Source of the DNA: Lycocorax pyrrhopterus obiensis
Taxonomy: Eukaryota > Chordata > Aves > Passeriformes > Paradisaeidae
Direction of reading: 5' to 3'
Assembly: GCA_014706295.1 (NCBI GenBank)
Contig: JACSVZ010000011.1
Location: 14,019,329 to 14,083,328, forward strand
DNA: 64,000 nucleotides
Each line of letters starts with the position of its first letter. Position 1 is the first letter of the stretch. The notes under the pieces were generated by a model, which was not told where the DNA came from, ran no database searches, and worked only from the letters and a program-made list of their open reading frames with translations. Shown one piece after another: positions 26,101 to 37,920 of this stretch. The position numbers and the translations under genes were made by a program.

Positions 26101-29100
26101 CCTGAGCTAAGTTTCCCAATTTAACCATAGCATACATTATCTTCCACTTCTTCCAGCAATTTTCCCAGGTGTGTAAAGCAACATAAAAGTACTGGTATTC
26201 AACAGAAGGAGAAGCTTTGAAACAGAACCAGAGCAAGCCTGTCCTAGCAGGATAATGATGGTCCGATCTTCAGTTCTGCACTTTCAAATTCAAAGGATAC
26301 TAAGAATGGAATTCCAGCTTTATTCCTCAGTCAACTTTTTAAGCTACAAAGAGATCCCAGAAATCAGTTTTAACTCCAAGATTTCAATTAAAAATTAAAT
26401 TAAAAATATGTCCAAACCTTCTTTTTAGTAAGTTCTAACAAAACAAGTGAAAAAGAATGATTTTGCAGCAGGCTACATCCAAAGCAGTGTCAATAGCCCA
26501 CCTAACCCTTACTCAGGGTGCTCAGGAAATAAAGCACGCCACGTTACAAAGCCAGCTGTCCTTCCTTCCTCGTCCTAGCCATTACTCCAAGCAGTTCAAA
26601 AAGTACAGAAGGAGATACAAGAGATAATCATAGCAGTGATGTCAGCAGTACCTGAATAACCTATTGTGGGAGACCTCTCCTACTGATCTGCTAATGGCCT
26701 CTTTGAACAGACCTCACACTCCAGGAACAGGAGCCCGGCTAAGAGGGTCCCAGTCAGAAAGCAATTACATTAGCTGGACTTGAGATCACTTGTTTTTCCA
26801 AGAAAATGGAGCTGCTTCTCAGGTCAGCATGCACCTTGGCTTTTGTTCCTCCTTCAATACAGCTTTGTCCTCTGTGACCAGGTTTTGGGGCCAGACCTTT
26901 CAAAAAGCAGGACTCTGCACTGAGACTCAGGGCACTGCTGCTGCCTGCCATGGTACAGCTTGAAGACAGCTCCCTCCTTCCCCACTGGAACTTGTCTGAG
27001 CCACACAGCCCAAGCTGTCAGCTCTGGGCACCATAGTTCACAGGCTTCTTTCAACATTTTCTCTTCTGTTTCAGATCCTCAACTTTCAGATTACAGAGAA
27101 GAAAAGCAGTTGCTCCCATGAAACCTCGGCTTCTGCATCCATCCAAGACAGATGCTTTCGGCAATGCACTTGAGTATTCTGCCCACTCCTGCTCCAAAGA
27201 AACCAGGACTTAGAGCTCCTGCCATTCCCATTAGCCTGACAAACTTATCAATAGCCTCATTTCTGACATCTTCCCACTTCTTCCAGTGTAACACAAAAAA
27301 AAAAGAGCCATTTTCTGTGAAGATCAAAAATTCAGAAGCATTTAAAAATCCAGAAGATGGCTTTAAGAGTGCTGGCAAGATTGTGGGAAACACAGCAGAC
27401 ACCTTTAAATCTCTGGCTCACTTTGTTTTCTCCTCAAGTTTATTCACAAAATGAGCAGCCTCTTTACTGCATCTCCTGCCAATACCTGCCTACAGTCAAG
27501 CACTGTGCAATTTAGGGGCATAGGCTTAATTACACTGGTAAATTAAAGCATCCATTTTCCCTGGCTCTAGAGGAACAGAAAGCAGCCAGGCAACAGATAC
27601 AGGCTGCTGGCTGACACATATTTGCTTTCCAAGCAGTAAAACATCGACAGCTTTTCAAAACAACCACTCATGTCACACACAGTATCCGTAACAGCCTCCT
27701 AAAATGTGTAATTTGTGGTGGCATAACAAGTAAAATGCCTCAGGCTTGTGCACTGACACTTCCAAAATAGAGTCTAATGCTTTCTCTGTGGCACATGTGC
27801 TACCTCTGCACGTACAACATACCAGCCTCCAGTGGCCTAATTGCAATCCACGATATTTCTCAAAATCAGTCCGTTCTGGCACAAGGACCAGTGGACATCA
27901 AAGTAAATTACCCCAGGGAACCTTCAAAACACTCAATTCACTCTCTCCACATTGCCTATGGCTGCACTGAGTTTGATCAGATGATCAGACCTCCTTCAAA
28001 TGTTAATTTTTTTGGAGGAAGGGCCCTAGTCTGTTCACTCATTCTTCAAACAGAAGCCAGCCCATACCTTTGATTATTCACACTGCCTTTCTACACATGC
28101 TTTTCAGCTCTGTATTTTCATCCAGAGGACACAGACCTGTACTCAATAGTCAAGGGCATGGCATGGCAAGGACACGACAGTAGCAACATTCATTCCTAAA
28201 CCAACTGGTTTTTGATCAGAAGTATCACAATAATATTAAGAAGTGTTTAACTTCAAATTGTTTCTTCTTCTGAAGAGCAAGAAGCACCTCACCTTCAGGC
28301 CCCACTATCATTTACAGAATGCCTAAAAATTATGCCGCAAGACTCCTCTTTCCCTACTTACCTACGAAAACTATACTTCAATCCTCCATTTTCTCACATA
28401 CCAAGCTCAGGAAGCAATGCAGATAAATTTCTGAAATAATCACATCTCCAGCAAGTGCTGCTTGCCTGTCATAACCCTGTCTTTCAGCAAAGCTATTTTC
28501 CATAACACACCTGGATTTCTATCAGAAATCAGACCAGTGATACATGTGCCACATTTCAAACACCCTGGCACAAGTTTCAACTGCAAAGCCTCAAACAGCA
28601 GCTTACCACAGCCAAGGTCTCCCCAGCTAGAAACCCACAAGCGCCCCAGTTCTGTTCTACAGGAAGTTTCCTCTTTCTGTATACACATTTTTTAAAGGAG
28701 CTCACTACGCTGCACTGGGAGCAGACAGAAAACGGGAAGGGATTTTAAAAGCCAGAATCACAGATTTTTTTTTACCCCTGGTAACGTCACCGCCCACAGG
28801 ACAGCCAGCTTCTGGTCATCACAAAGACACTCTCAGGGAGAGCTTCTTGCTTGACTTCCCCTCACCACACTTACCTCGCCTGAGTAACTGTACTTTCCCT
28901 TCAGGATCTGCCGGTACAGGCGGGTGCGGTTGTCGTCCTCAAAGGGCATCGTGCCGCTGAGGAGAATGTACGAGATCACCCCCAGCGCCCACATGTCCAC
29001 GGAGTTCGTGTAGGGCTTCCTGACCAGGATCTCGGGAGCAATGTACTCCGGGGTGCCACACGTGGTTTTCATCAGGCAGTCATCTCCTTTCTTCCGCGCG

Positions 29101-29813
29101 CTCGCCAGCCCAAAGTCCGTGATCATGATCTTGGAATCTGTTCCCGGGTGGTAGTACAGCAGGTTCTCTGGCTTCAAGTCCCGGTGGGTGATCCCCAGCG
29201 TGTGCAGGTACCTCACCCCATCCAGCACCATCTGCAGCACCCGCGTGGCATCCCTCTCGGTGAAGGAGCCTTTGGCGATGATGCGGTCGAAGAGCTCCCC
29301 GCCGGTGGCCAGCTCCATGACCATGTACACGCGGTCCTGGGTCTCGAACACCTCGATGAGCTGGATGATGTTGGTGTGGCGGACGCGCCGCAGGACGCTC
29401 AGCTCTGACTCGCACACCTCCCGCCCTTCCCGGTACTTGGTCTCGATCATCTTGATGGCGTAGGGCTGCTTGGTGGCCTTGTGCTCCACCCGCACCACGC
29501 GGCTGAAGCTGCCCCTCCCGATCAGCGCTTTGATGTCGTACTTGGCCGTCACTCGGGGGTCGAACTTGGCGCGGTATTTGGCCACTTTGTTCTTGCGGGG
29601 CTCGGGCTGGTGGGCCGGCAGGGGGTTCCCGGGATAGGGGTTGGCGTGATGCAGAGGGGAGGGAGAGCCAGCTTTGATGACAGCCCCGCAGTCATCTTTG
29701 ATGAAATGCTTGTATATGTCACTGTGGCCTGTGTAGGGTTCGACTTTTTTAACCAGGTCTAGCTGCACATCTTTGGGGGGCTCAGGAAGCACTTTGCTTG
29801 TCCCACAGCCCAT
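7833..29813 (-). CDS. PSKH1: protein serine kinase H1, whole coding region (2 coding exons)
   Basis: Joining 29813-28875 to 8150-7833 gives 418 codons plus TGA; the human protein has about 424 residues. The kinase belongs to the CaMK group. Visible elements are MGCG at the N terminus (Gly2 for myristoylation, Cys3 for palmitoylation), the glycine loop GRGSFSRV at about 99-106, Lys121 in [11 protein letters not shown] at about 210-217, DFG at 233-235 and APE at 259-261. A basic, Ser/Arg-rich tail follows the kinase fold ([20 protein letters not shown] at about 373-392). All catalytic motifs are intact, so an active kinase is expected. The family is associated with the Golgi, centrosome and nuclear speckles. 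The start is the ATG at 29811-29813; the codon before it is GTG. The N-terminal linker (residues 40-75) is a few residues shorter than in human. Confidence 0.96.
8609..8708. repeat. CA-rich low-complexity sequence
   Basis: A (CA)n run at 8609-8621 and interrupted CACACA/CACACC runs at 8677-8708 are embedded in C-rich sequence of the PSKH1 intron. Confidence 0.6.
10461..10720 (-). mobile_element. CR1 LINE fragment, 3' end
   Basis: In plus orientation this starts TCATAGAATCATTAAGGTTGG. It then shows the typical antisense CR1 order: TCAAGTCCAACC, GGGCAGCCTGTTCCAGTGC, TTTTTCCTAATATCCAATCT, AAACCTCCCCTAGC and GAGGCCATTTCCTCTT. It is a 5'-truncated, non-coding copy of about 260 bp inside PSKH1 intron 2. 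Its truncated end abuts an AT-rich microsatellite. Confidence 0.92.
10731..10803. repeat. (TAATA)n pentanucleotide microsatellite
   Basis: About 12-14 units of an AATAT/TAATA motif, with a few AATAC variants at the right side, directly follow the 5'-truncated side of a CR1 element. Confidence 0.9.
13131..13318 (-). mobile_element. CR1 LINE fragment, 3' end
   Basis: The plus-strand text CATAGAATGGTTTGGGTTGA, GGACCTTAAAGATCATCTAG, CCATGGACAGGGACACC and CAGCTTCTCTGGGCAACCT is the antisense of the CR1 3' UTR. It lies in PSKH1 intron 2. Confidence 0.92.
15430..15485 (+). mobile_element. short CR1 3' end
   Basis: ACTGGACTTGATGCTCTGAC, TCCTTTCCAACCTTAATGAT and TTCTAAG match the extreme 3' end of CR1 in sense orientation (TTCCAACCTTAATGATTCTATG type). 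The copy is very short. Confidence 0.75.
16920..17010 (-). mobile_element. CR1 LINE fragment, 3' end (second subfamily)
   Basis: TGAATCACAGAATCATAAAA, TATCCTGAGCTGGAAGGAAC and CCACAACGATCAAGATG match the CR1 subfamily that begins CAGAATATCCTGAGTTGGAAG. The same subfamily occurs at the right edge of the window (63731-64000). Confidence 0.85.
17725..18155 (+). mobile_element. diverged CR1 LINE fragment
   Basis: Sense-orientation CR1 phrases are seen in order: GAGCTGGACTTGTTCAGCCT, GGGTGGTGCAGCCCTGGAA, GAGGATCTTCATCCCTGAAG, CAAGACTCAGGAAGACAAAG and GGTCTCTTGTAACCAAGGTT. An unrelated AT-rich stretch (about 17845-17900) interrupts it. The copy is old and has no intact coding frame. Confidence 0.7.
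19983..20030. repeat. 24-bp tandem duplication
   Basis: Two adjacent 24-bp copies beginning ACAGAC and ending AAACACACA (19983-20006 and 20007-20030) differ at one base. Confidence 0.85.
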
Positions 29814-29900
29814 CACTGACTGGTGTTAATTCCCTATCAAGGCATGTTCCCAGGGGAGCATCAGCAGCAACCACATCTGGGGCAATTCCCACATCTGAAT
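28875..29900 (-). CDS. PSKH1: PSKH1 first coding exon (coding 28875-29813, 5' UTR 29814-29900)
   Basis: The exon starts after a strong polypyrimidine tract and TAAG (CT at 29901-29902 in plus orientation), so 87 bases of 5' UTR precede the ATG at 29811-29813. The 313 codons encode the acylated N terminus and kinase subdomains I to X. The exon ends SYSGE, then donor GTAAGT. GC content is clearly higher than in the flanking introns. Confidence 0.94.
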
Positions 29901-32539
29901 CTTAGAAAAAGAATGAGAAGAAACAAATAAAGAGGAATCAAGGTAGTAACGGTTCAAATGGAGGGGAAAAAAAATTAAAACAACAGGGTCATGCTATCAC
30001 AAACTGAGAATTTGGGATTTTCACTTCTCCCTACTACAGAACATGCACAGTGCTCTGCTGTTTTCATCACAAGTGAGTGAAGGCAGTACCTACAAACACC
30101 CAGTCATGGTCAGAACAGGTATGTCCATGGAAATCACACAGTATCTCTCTTTATTAAGGATGCTCTGTTTTCTGCTCCCTGCTGAGCACTGAATCAGTCA
30201 CAGAGCAGTTGAGGCTGGATGAGACTTCTCGAGGTCTTTCAGTCCAGACACAATTGCTTAATAAAAATCAAGTAAAGGAAAAAGTCAACCATTTTCTTTC
30301 ATTTTGTTAAGGAAGTTTCAACTTCCTCAGTCAGCAGCCAATGCAATTACAGTTCTGAGTTTTCAGAACCACAGAGGACCACAGAGTACCTCAGCAATTT
30401 GTTCACTTAACATATCTTCCCAAGATTTTCTTTATATTCAACTTGTACACTGTCTTAAGCCTCTCACTACTTTGCTCCTGGGGATCAATGGAATAGCACA
30501 AGAGCCAGGGAACGTGGAGCCAGAGGCACACTGGTTTTAAGGTGCGTTCTACCACTGAACTTGCTGCAGCCCCTGCTAAAAGGGAGATGTTCACTTACCC
30601 ACAGCAGCTTTCAGTCAGTAAGTCCCTCATCCTCCAAGCCCTGAGAAATCAAGGTGGGCTTTCACATCTTTCAACAACCTCAATTTTGCTTTATTTTACA
30701 TCTTCAGGCACCAAGTGACACCTCTGGCTTTCCATATGGAGCTGCACATAAGAAGTAGAATTCCTACCAGCTGTTCCAGACTAGGAGCTCTTGCTCATCA
30801 CACTGTATCCCAACAAAGCCAAATGAGCTGCACTTGGGCAAGTCTTTATGTGCTGATTAAAACAATATGACTGGTCAGGGGATGGGGAAGCCACTTGTGG
30901 CTCTGGCAGTCACTGGGCAGTTTCACATTTGCCCTTTTTGACTCGGAGCCCATCAACATATGCCTGAGCCTTCACAGGAGGCTACAGAAAACATTAGCCT
31001 TGAAAATGTGATTTTAAGTCTTACCATCACCAGGTGTACCTCCACTCACGCACCACCTCTCCAAGCAACTGCTCAGCATGAACAGCAGAAAAGGAACCCC
31101 AGCCAGTCTTCCATCAGGAGAAGGAGGTGGAGAAATAAGAAACGTTTTAAAGGGACATGTGGAAGAAGTTCAGGACTCTACATCCAACCTGGAAAGAAAA
31201 CCAGGCTTTAGTTAAGATTCGATTTTATAATCGAACATCATCAAAGTAACTTCTCAAGGCAGAGGCTCTCCTGGCAGCACCCTGAAGTCAAACAATCCAG
31301 CAATGCACAGACATGCCTGTAGTAGGGTGCAGGCAGTAGAAATAAAAAACAACTTCATAGAAAGCTTAGATGACTTTCACCAAGCACTGCCCTGGAAGTG
31401 GGGCTTCATTAAGATTAAAGCACCATGATAAAAAATTAAGAGCTCTGGCTAGTCCTGAATAATGCCTCCCATGGACAGTTTTCCCAGCATTACTGAACCT
31501 TGAAGCATATTAAGTGACAGAGAAATGGAATGAGAGCATCCATAAACAAGATTATTATTACAGAGTAATTCAACACGTAGAGAAGAACTTGTGTAAAACA
31601 TCCCACCCGTAAATAAAACCAAAGAGAAGGACCAAACACTTGAAAATATCATCTACAAATCCACTAATGGCATTAACTGAGATCTGGCAGCAACTCCAGC
31701 GTGTCAGTAGCTCCTCCTTGTACACTTAAGTGTTCCAGTGAAGGCTACAGAAGCCCAGAGCTGCACACCAGACTCAGCAACAAAATGCTTAACTCCACCT
31801 TAGTGCAGGAAATGCTCCTGTGCAATAATCACCAAGAACGTGGGGAAAGGAATTAAGGTAAATGGGGCATTACAAGCTCTCTGAGGGGGAAATTACATAC
31901 TTGGCAGGTGGCAAACTATCTGGGGGGCAAACTACCTGAGCTACGGCTGGAAGTGGTGGGAAGGAACATGGGATTTATGCTTCTCCCCTTGGCAATCCAG
32001 TTCCTCGCCTACCGTCTACACTGACACATCTCAAATGTGCCTCTCACAGCCTGACATAAACCTGACACAACCTGGCATTCCCAGTGCAAGCCCCTGGTGG
32101 ATTTCGGAAGGAAAACCTGGGGTTGGGGCTGCTGCAGCTGTGCCAGAATCAGCCAAACCAACTGGGATTTCCAAAACTCTTGTTTTCAGAACTCATCCCA
32201 ACCCAGCCCGTTTGTCGCCATCCTGGAAAGGGGACCCAGGGCTCGTCCCGTAGCAGGTTCGGCTCCAGGCCTGCGAAGCACCACGCCCGCCCCATTGAGG
32301 GGACACTCCGGGAGCGGGCAGGGCTCCTTCCCCGGCCCGCCCGTCCCCGCGGCCCAGCGCCCCGGGCAGCGGCAGGGCTGAGGCGCCGGGGCCCGCCGCG
32401 CCCGCGCCTTCCGGGCCGCACCGCCGCCGCCGCGGAGGGAGGGAGGGAGGGGAAGAGAAGGGAGGGGAGGGGGAGGCGTAGGCGGAGCCGGAGCCGGTGC
32501 CGGGCCGGGCGGTCCCGGGGCCGCCGATCCCGGACTCAC
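29901..32539 (-). other. PSKH1: PSKH1 intron 1
   Basis: This 2.6-kb intron separates the CpG-island exon from the first coding exon. It contains one short CR1 fragment near 30191. Nothing else is recognised. Confidence 0.75.
30191..30251 (-). mobile_element. short CR1 fragment
   Basis: GAATCAGTCACAGAGCAGTT, GAGGCTGGATGAGACTTCTC and GAGGTCTTTCAGTCCAGACA resemble the antisense CR1 end of the type ACAGAATGGTTGAGGCTGGAAG. Confidence 0.65.
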
Positions 32540-32790
32540 CTCGGCCCGCTCCGGCCGCGGCGCGGCACCGCCTCCTGGCGTCATCACCGCGCGCCGGGGA
32601 CGCCCGAGGGGCGGGGACACCGCGCGCGGCGATTGGCGGGGGGCGGGGCCGAGGAGCGGGGAGGGCGGGGCGCTTTACCGCCCCCTGCCGGAGCCGCCGG
32701 GAGCGCCCGCCCGGGCCCCCCTGAGCCTGGACCCGCCGCGGAGTCGGCCCGCGGCTGCGGGAGCGTGTGGGCTCCGGGGCCTCGCAGCCT
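32280..32790. promoter_or_regulatory. PSKH1: CpG island with PSKH1 promoter
   Basis: About 500 bp are extremely GC rich with dense CpG. On the minus strand a CCAAT box (ATTGG at 32632-32636 in plus orientation) is flanked upstream by GC boxes GGGCGGGGCC (32641-32650) and GAGGGCGGGG (32661-32670). There is no TATA box. This layout puts the start site roughly at 32560-32610, just upstream of the donor at 32534-32539. No divergent gene is recognised on the plus strand. Confidence 0.85.
32540..32610 (-). other. PSKH1: PSKH1 non-coding exon 1 (right end approximate)
   Basis: A consensus donor (GTGAGT on the minus strand, 32534-32539) inside the CpG island fits a 5' UTR exon joining to 29900. The upstream boundary is an estimate from the CCAAT box. 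Confidence 0.7.
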
Positions 32791-32800
32791 CACCTGCGGC

Positions 32801-32900
32801 CTCTCAACCCCGCCTGGGACTCCTCATTCCCGCCTGGGACCCTTCAATCCCACCTGGGACCCTTCAATCCCACCTGAGACCCCTCAGGGCTCTGGGACCC
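32801..32900. repeat. 20-bp minisatellite beside the PSKH1 promoter
   Basis: Four nearly perfect 20-bp units lie at 32801-32820, 32821-32840, 32841-32860 and 32861-32880, of the type CCTTCAATCCCACCTGGGAC. Degenerate units continue on both sides (about 32781-32935). It begins about 165 bp upstream of the promoter CCAAT box. Confidence 0.9.
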
Positions 32901-35630
32901 CCTAGCCCCACCCAGGACCCCTCAGCCCCTCGGGCCCCTGGAACTCCTCACCGCCATGGACCCCAGGGCCCCCCTCACCACTCTGGCCCTGCTGTTACCC
33001 ATAAAATCGGGTTCGTTCCTTGGTGTGCACCGAGCCCATAGTGACACACTCCAGAGAGACATCGATTGTTTATTTCAGAGCTGCCCCAGCCTGGGTGCTC
33101 GGTGCTGTTCCACAAATCCAGCACACCCCACCGGACTTTCCCTGACATTATTTACACTGAGAAGTTCAGGGTTAGTAATTTCCCAAGCACAGCCCCTCTA
33201 TTTAAAGATTGGTTAGTAATTTCCATAGAAATCACATAACTCCAGGTAACTTCCACTCATCCTCAGGGGAAGGCAGGGTCTTTTTGACCCGTAGAGTGAT
33301 TTTTAGTGTTACAAGGAAGATAGCTCAGCTCTAGGATACACAGACATGGAGTATTTTGCAAAGTTAGCAATGCTTACGTAGACAAACATCAACGTCTTAG
33401 TTTATTATATCCCTTAATCTTGTGAGTTCCAGGATATACTTGAGTGAGGGATGTTGGCTGCTGCCTGTTCCACTGATTAGGTCTCCTGTTTTGCTGATTA
33501 GGCTTGAGAGTATACAAAAGTCTTACATGAAAGAACATCCTGCCTTAAGATAATATTGACATATTCCACATTTTGCAACACTGGGACCCTCTTCAGCCCC
33601 GTGGGCTAAGCGGTGGCCCCTGGCAGGGACGATATTCCTGCTCCCCATGCTCCTGCCTCGGAAGAGTGGCCACAGTGCCTCCTCTTTGGAGCCAAATTCA
33701 GCTCTGACAGCTCCCCAGCAGTGCCTTGGAGCCCATAGCCCATGGAGCAGCTCTGAGGGCTCCCCGCTGGGCTGCGAGACTCTGGAAAAACATTCCCTTT
33801 GCAAGAGAATTGCCCGGAAGCATTGGTCCTTTTCCTTGGCAGGGAAAACCCGGTCCCTGTGGGATAGCTCTTGTGCACAGCAGAATAACGAGGCGCATTC
33901 CTTTCTCCTTTCTTTTCGACAGCTACTAAGTGCTACAAAACCCACAAAGTTTGCTTGGTAACTGCCTGTGGACTTTCTTCCTCATATCCTTTCCTCATCC
34001 TCAAACAAAACACTCCACATCCCGGCCCTGGATGACCTGAAAGCAGGGGGATGAGGGATGACACCTCGCAGGGATGCTGACAGCACTCCTTTCCCTTGGG
34101 GACATACAAACGCGACGCTGTCGGGCTTGTTTTCCAGCCTGGCTGTCACGTCATTCCCGAGGCGGTTCAGGTGGAGCAGGGCTATTTTCACACTCCTACC
34201 ATGCTTTTAAAAATAGCCGGGTTTATTTTAATGCTCCTGGGATCTTCGGCTGTTTAAAATGATTAGTAAGTCATAATGTAGTAAAAGTTGTACCTGCTGA
34301 TGCACATTATTGTCATCAGCTTCTTCTCCATGTAATTCCCAGTAAGGCACGGAAATGTGTGAGGGTTGAGAAGGGGCTGCCTGGGCTGGAATCAACAGAT
34401 CTGGTGAGCTGTGCAGTTCTCTGCAAGGGAAACTCCCCAGTTCTTGTCCCACACAGGAATGGTGCTGCTGGTATGTTTTCAGCCCTGTAATCCCCTCGCT
34501 TTCTTTCCGGAGATGTTTCCACAGCCACACATCCCCCGCACTGTCCCTGGGAGGTGGCTTAGCCTGTGTCTGACATGCGAAACCTTGCACATGTCCCTGT
34601 TTAAGTTGATCCTGTTATTTTAGGCTGTTTCTCAAGGTCATCCCAGCTTGGCTCCACCAGCGTGTTCCTCTCTGTCATCCCGGCTGATGGGTGTCAGCAG
34701 TGGGCTACCTCACCTTGGCCACAGATGCTCACACAGGGATAAGTGCTCTGCAAGGATGAGTTTCCCTCAGGGGATGCGTCTTCCATTAGTCACTTCCTCA
34801 CAGCTTTGTTTCCTGACCGGCCTCATGGGAACACTGAATGAGGCAGTTCCGGGTCCATCACCGCTGAAAAATGTCCAAGAGCCAACAGGCATGGAACCCT
34901 TGGGCCACAACCACAGACTTCTGAGAACCTCAATCAGAGCAGCTCCTCTATTATTCATGCCGTGGTGGTGCTCTGAGACCCACTGGAGCCAAGAGAACTT
35001 CACACCAGACATCCGCCCAGAGCCAACATCCGCCTGGCACAACACCTAGGGATGATGTGGGGAACTGTCTGCTCATCCATGTGATCCACTGCCTGCCAGG
35101 TCAGGCACCTGGTTTGACTTTGGGGTCACTGCCTGTTGATTCCTGGTGCCTGTTACTCCATCTAGAGCCTTTCCTGCAGCTACAGCAGGAAGTGTTCTGA
35201 CTGGGATGAGCACCTTGCTGCTGGGGGCACCAGCCGTGAAGCTCTGAGCGCTGAAGAGGCTCTGCAGCCTCTCGTCCTGCCAGGTTTTGGGTGTCTGGGC
35301 TCCCACCAGCACTGCTCCAGCCAAAAACTTTTGTGCTTTTTTCTCCCTCCTCCAAGAGGGGACTGGTAACAGGTTTCTGACACACAAAGCAGTGCTGTGC
35401 TTGGGCAGGGTCTAACAGCAGGTTTTCCTGCTAAACCGGCTGTTGTCTCCTTGTCGTTTCATTTTTTGCCTCCTCCCTTCCAAGATGCTGCTCTCCCTAG
35501 AGAGGAGCCTCCCCTGCTCTTCTGTGCTGATCCCTTCAGAAATCCCCCACCAGCTCTGATCCCTGAGACCTGCAGCCTGCCTCCAGCCCCATGGGAAGGA
35601 TGCAGCCCTTGAGGTGGGAATTTCTGTGAA

Positions 35631-35800
35631 GAATCACAGAATCCTGGAATGTTTTGTGTTGGAAGGGACCTTTAAAGGTCATCCACTTCCAAACCCCCTA
35701 CCATGGGCAGGGACACCTGCCACCAGACCAGGTTGCTTAGACCCCCATCCTTGAACACTTCCAGGGATGAGGCAGCCACCACTCCTCTGGTCCCACAGCC
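35631..35800 (-). mobile_element. CR1 LINE fragment, 3' end
   Basis: GAATCACAGAATCCTGGAAT, TTGGAAGGGACCTTTAAAGG, CCATGGGCAGGGACACCTGC and AACACTTCCAGGGATGAGGC form the antisense CR1 3' UTR in order. Confidence 0.92.
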
Positions 35801-37920
35801 TGGCTGCTCCCTCCTGAGAGCCCTCACCCCTCTGCAAGGATGGGTTCCCTTAGAGTTTTGTATCTCCTGTTAGTGGCTTCTTCACAGCCTCTCCTGTGGA
35901 AGCTGCTAAAGGCAGGCTGGGACCAGCGGGGCAATGCTGGGTACCCACAGGTGGAGGATCCTCTCTGCCTGGAGATGCAGAGATGCTCCAGAGCTGGCTC
36001 CAGCACCAGCATTAACCCTGCTTGGAGCAGGAACTTCAGAGCTCCCTTTGCATCCTACGCCTGCCTGTGGTGCTGCCAGCTGACTGCAGAGTCTCACTGG
36101 CTTGCAACAAGCTGTAATTCCCTGTGGAATGATGGGAATGGCTGGAAGCACCTCCAGCATCCCCCAGCACCACAAAGCTGCCTGGGACGATTGCTGCACA
36201 TCCAGAGCATGGGGCAATTTGGGGATACCAGGGCTTCCTGCTGTGCCAGGCCATAGGAAACCAAGAGAACAGGACCCCTCACCCGCCATCAAATGGATGG
36301 GGTGAAGCGGCAAACGTGGATTGCCTCCGAGCTTCATCCCTGCCCTGCGTGGCAGAGAGCCCGAGCCTCAGCGGCCATGCCAGGCCAGAGCTCAAGGTTG
36401 TCCCAGCAAGGCTGAGCAGAGGTCGTAACGGGAGGATGTTCAATTAAAGCTGCTTAAAAAAGAAATCCAACTTTCCCATATGCCTCTCTGGAGAATAAAA
36501 CAGCCCCAAAGCTGAGTGCAGATGGGGTGCCAGGCGGGGGGCTGAATACAGCTCCCATGGCAGAGGTGACTCCGGCTCAGCTGTTCCCACTGCCTCCGAT
36601 CCGTGGGGATTGAGGTTGTCTTTTGGTGTTTCCTTGTGGAAAGTTGGACATTTGGCTCAGCAGAAATCCCCATGCAAGCTCGGACAGTGGCCAGCCCTGT
36701 GACATAGTGTCCTTCAGGCTATGCTTGTCTTCCAGTGCTCCCGCTCCCTCTGGGGTGCCAGCAAAGCTGGAGGTGGCAAAGCTGGTGCCTGGTTGGGGAT
36801 GCCAGACTGGGACAGTGGCACTGAGGGCCCTGGAAGGGCAAGGAGCCATCCCCCCTCTGCTGGTGGCCTCCACACCAGTCTGTCCAAATAGAGAAACCCA
36901 AGAGTGTCCCCACAGATGAGGAGTCATTCCCCAGCTGGCACCTTTGCCAGGGGGAAATTCCCTGGGCAAAGGAATGAAGGATTCAGCCATCGCGTGGCAG
37001 AGGCGTCGGGTGGCATGGTGGGAGGTCAGCCCTTGTGTCACTGTGCCACGTGTGCTGTTTCACTCACCCAGCCACCTAGAATAGTGTCACCATCTGGTTC
37101 CAGCTGCCCGGGGACACGAGGGCCTCCCTGGCCCCTTCTGCGATTACAAAAAGTGAATTCAAACATCAACTCAGCTGGACTCAGCTGGCCTTTATCCCTT
37201 TTTTTTTCTTTTTTTAATAATTCAGGTTTGTCTCTTAGAGAAGAGAGGGAGATAATGTCTGCAGAGCATTTAATCTTCTGCCCAAAGAATAGCAGAGAGC
37301 AAATTAGGATCTACTCCAATTAATTTGCCTTGATGGGCAAAATCTGGAGAGCAGCCATATCTGGGAATTAAGAACAAAAGCAGGGAGTGTAAAGTAGGTC
37401 ACCGGAGTTTCGTAACCGGAGCGAGGGGTTTTCACAGCACAACGGGTGTTCCAAAGGCTCCCGGTGCCGGGGTCCGCCAGTCTCATTCCCCACCATCCGC
37501 TCATTTCAGCCTGGGTAGTTGCTTTAAGATGCTGTCAGTGTGCAGGGAGCCAGCTGTTTGTTCTGGAGACAGGAACAAGGACGTTGCCCCTTCCCACAAC
37601 AGAACACGGCTTCAGGGCTGTCCCAAACCCTTGGACCCAATGGAAAGACAGACACCAGCTCATCATCCCAATTTTGGAGCACCAGAGAGCTTTCCTGGGG
37701 TCAGCATGCCCATCCTTGCTGTCACACTGCTGCCCTCAGCCCTGCAGGCATGTCCCTGCAGGAGGACTGGGGGTGGCAGGTGGCACTGGGGTTTGGGCAG
37801 TGCTTTGCTGTGGACTCTTGCACATGCGGTGTCACCGAGCAGTGGTGACCCACAGATCCACCCTTTTCCAGCACTCCCAAATCTCAGCCCCGGCTTCCCA
37901 GAGCCCTTCCCGCGGTGACA

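Larger units (their letters stand above)
8151..28874 (-). other. PSKH1: PSKH1 intron 2 (20.7 kb), no nested gene seen
   Basis: The donor GTAAGT is at 28869-28874 and the acceptor ends at 8151. Open frames inside are short and match no known family. The intron carries CR1 fragments (10461, 13131, 15430, 16920, 17725), a pentanucleotide microsatellite (10731), CA-rich low-complexity sequence (8609-8708) and a 24-bp tandem duplication (19983-20030). The rest is unique sequence in which I see no feature. Confidence 0.85.

Noticed and set aside
29148..29762. Open frames on the plus strand opposite the PSKH1 kinase exon
   Set aside because: They are antisense shadows of a coding exon; the minus-strand frame carries all kinase motifs.
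32084..32905. 273-codon open frame on the plus strand through the CpG island
   Set aside because: It is Arg/Pro/Gly rich and open only because GC-rich DNA lacks stops. It runs antisense through PSKH1 exon 1 and the minisatellite and has no family signature.
33000..33560. AT-rich block between GC-rich sequences, considered as an LTR remnant
   Set aside because: No terminal TG...CA pair, target duplication or primer site could be identified.
34560..34700. Possible ancient antisense LINE (CTTGCACATGTCCCTGTTTA)
   Set aside because: Only scattered similarity to CR1 antisense text; too weak without a library search.
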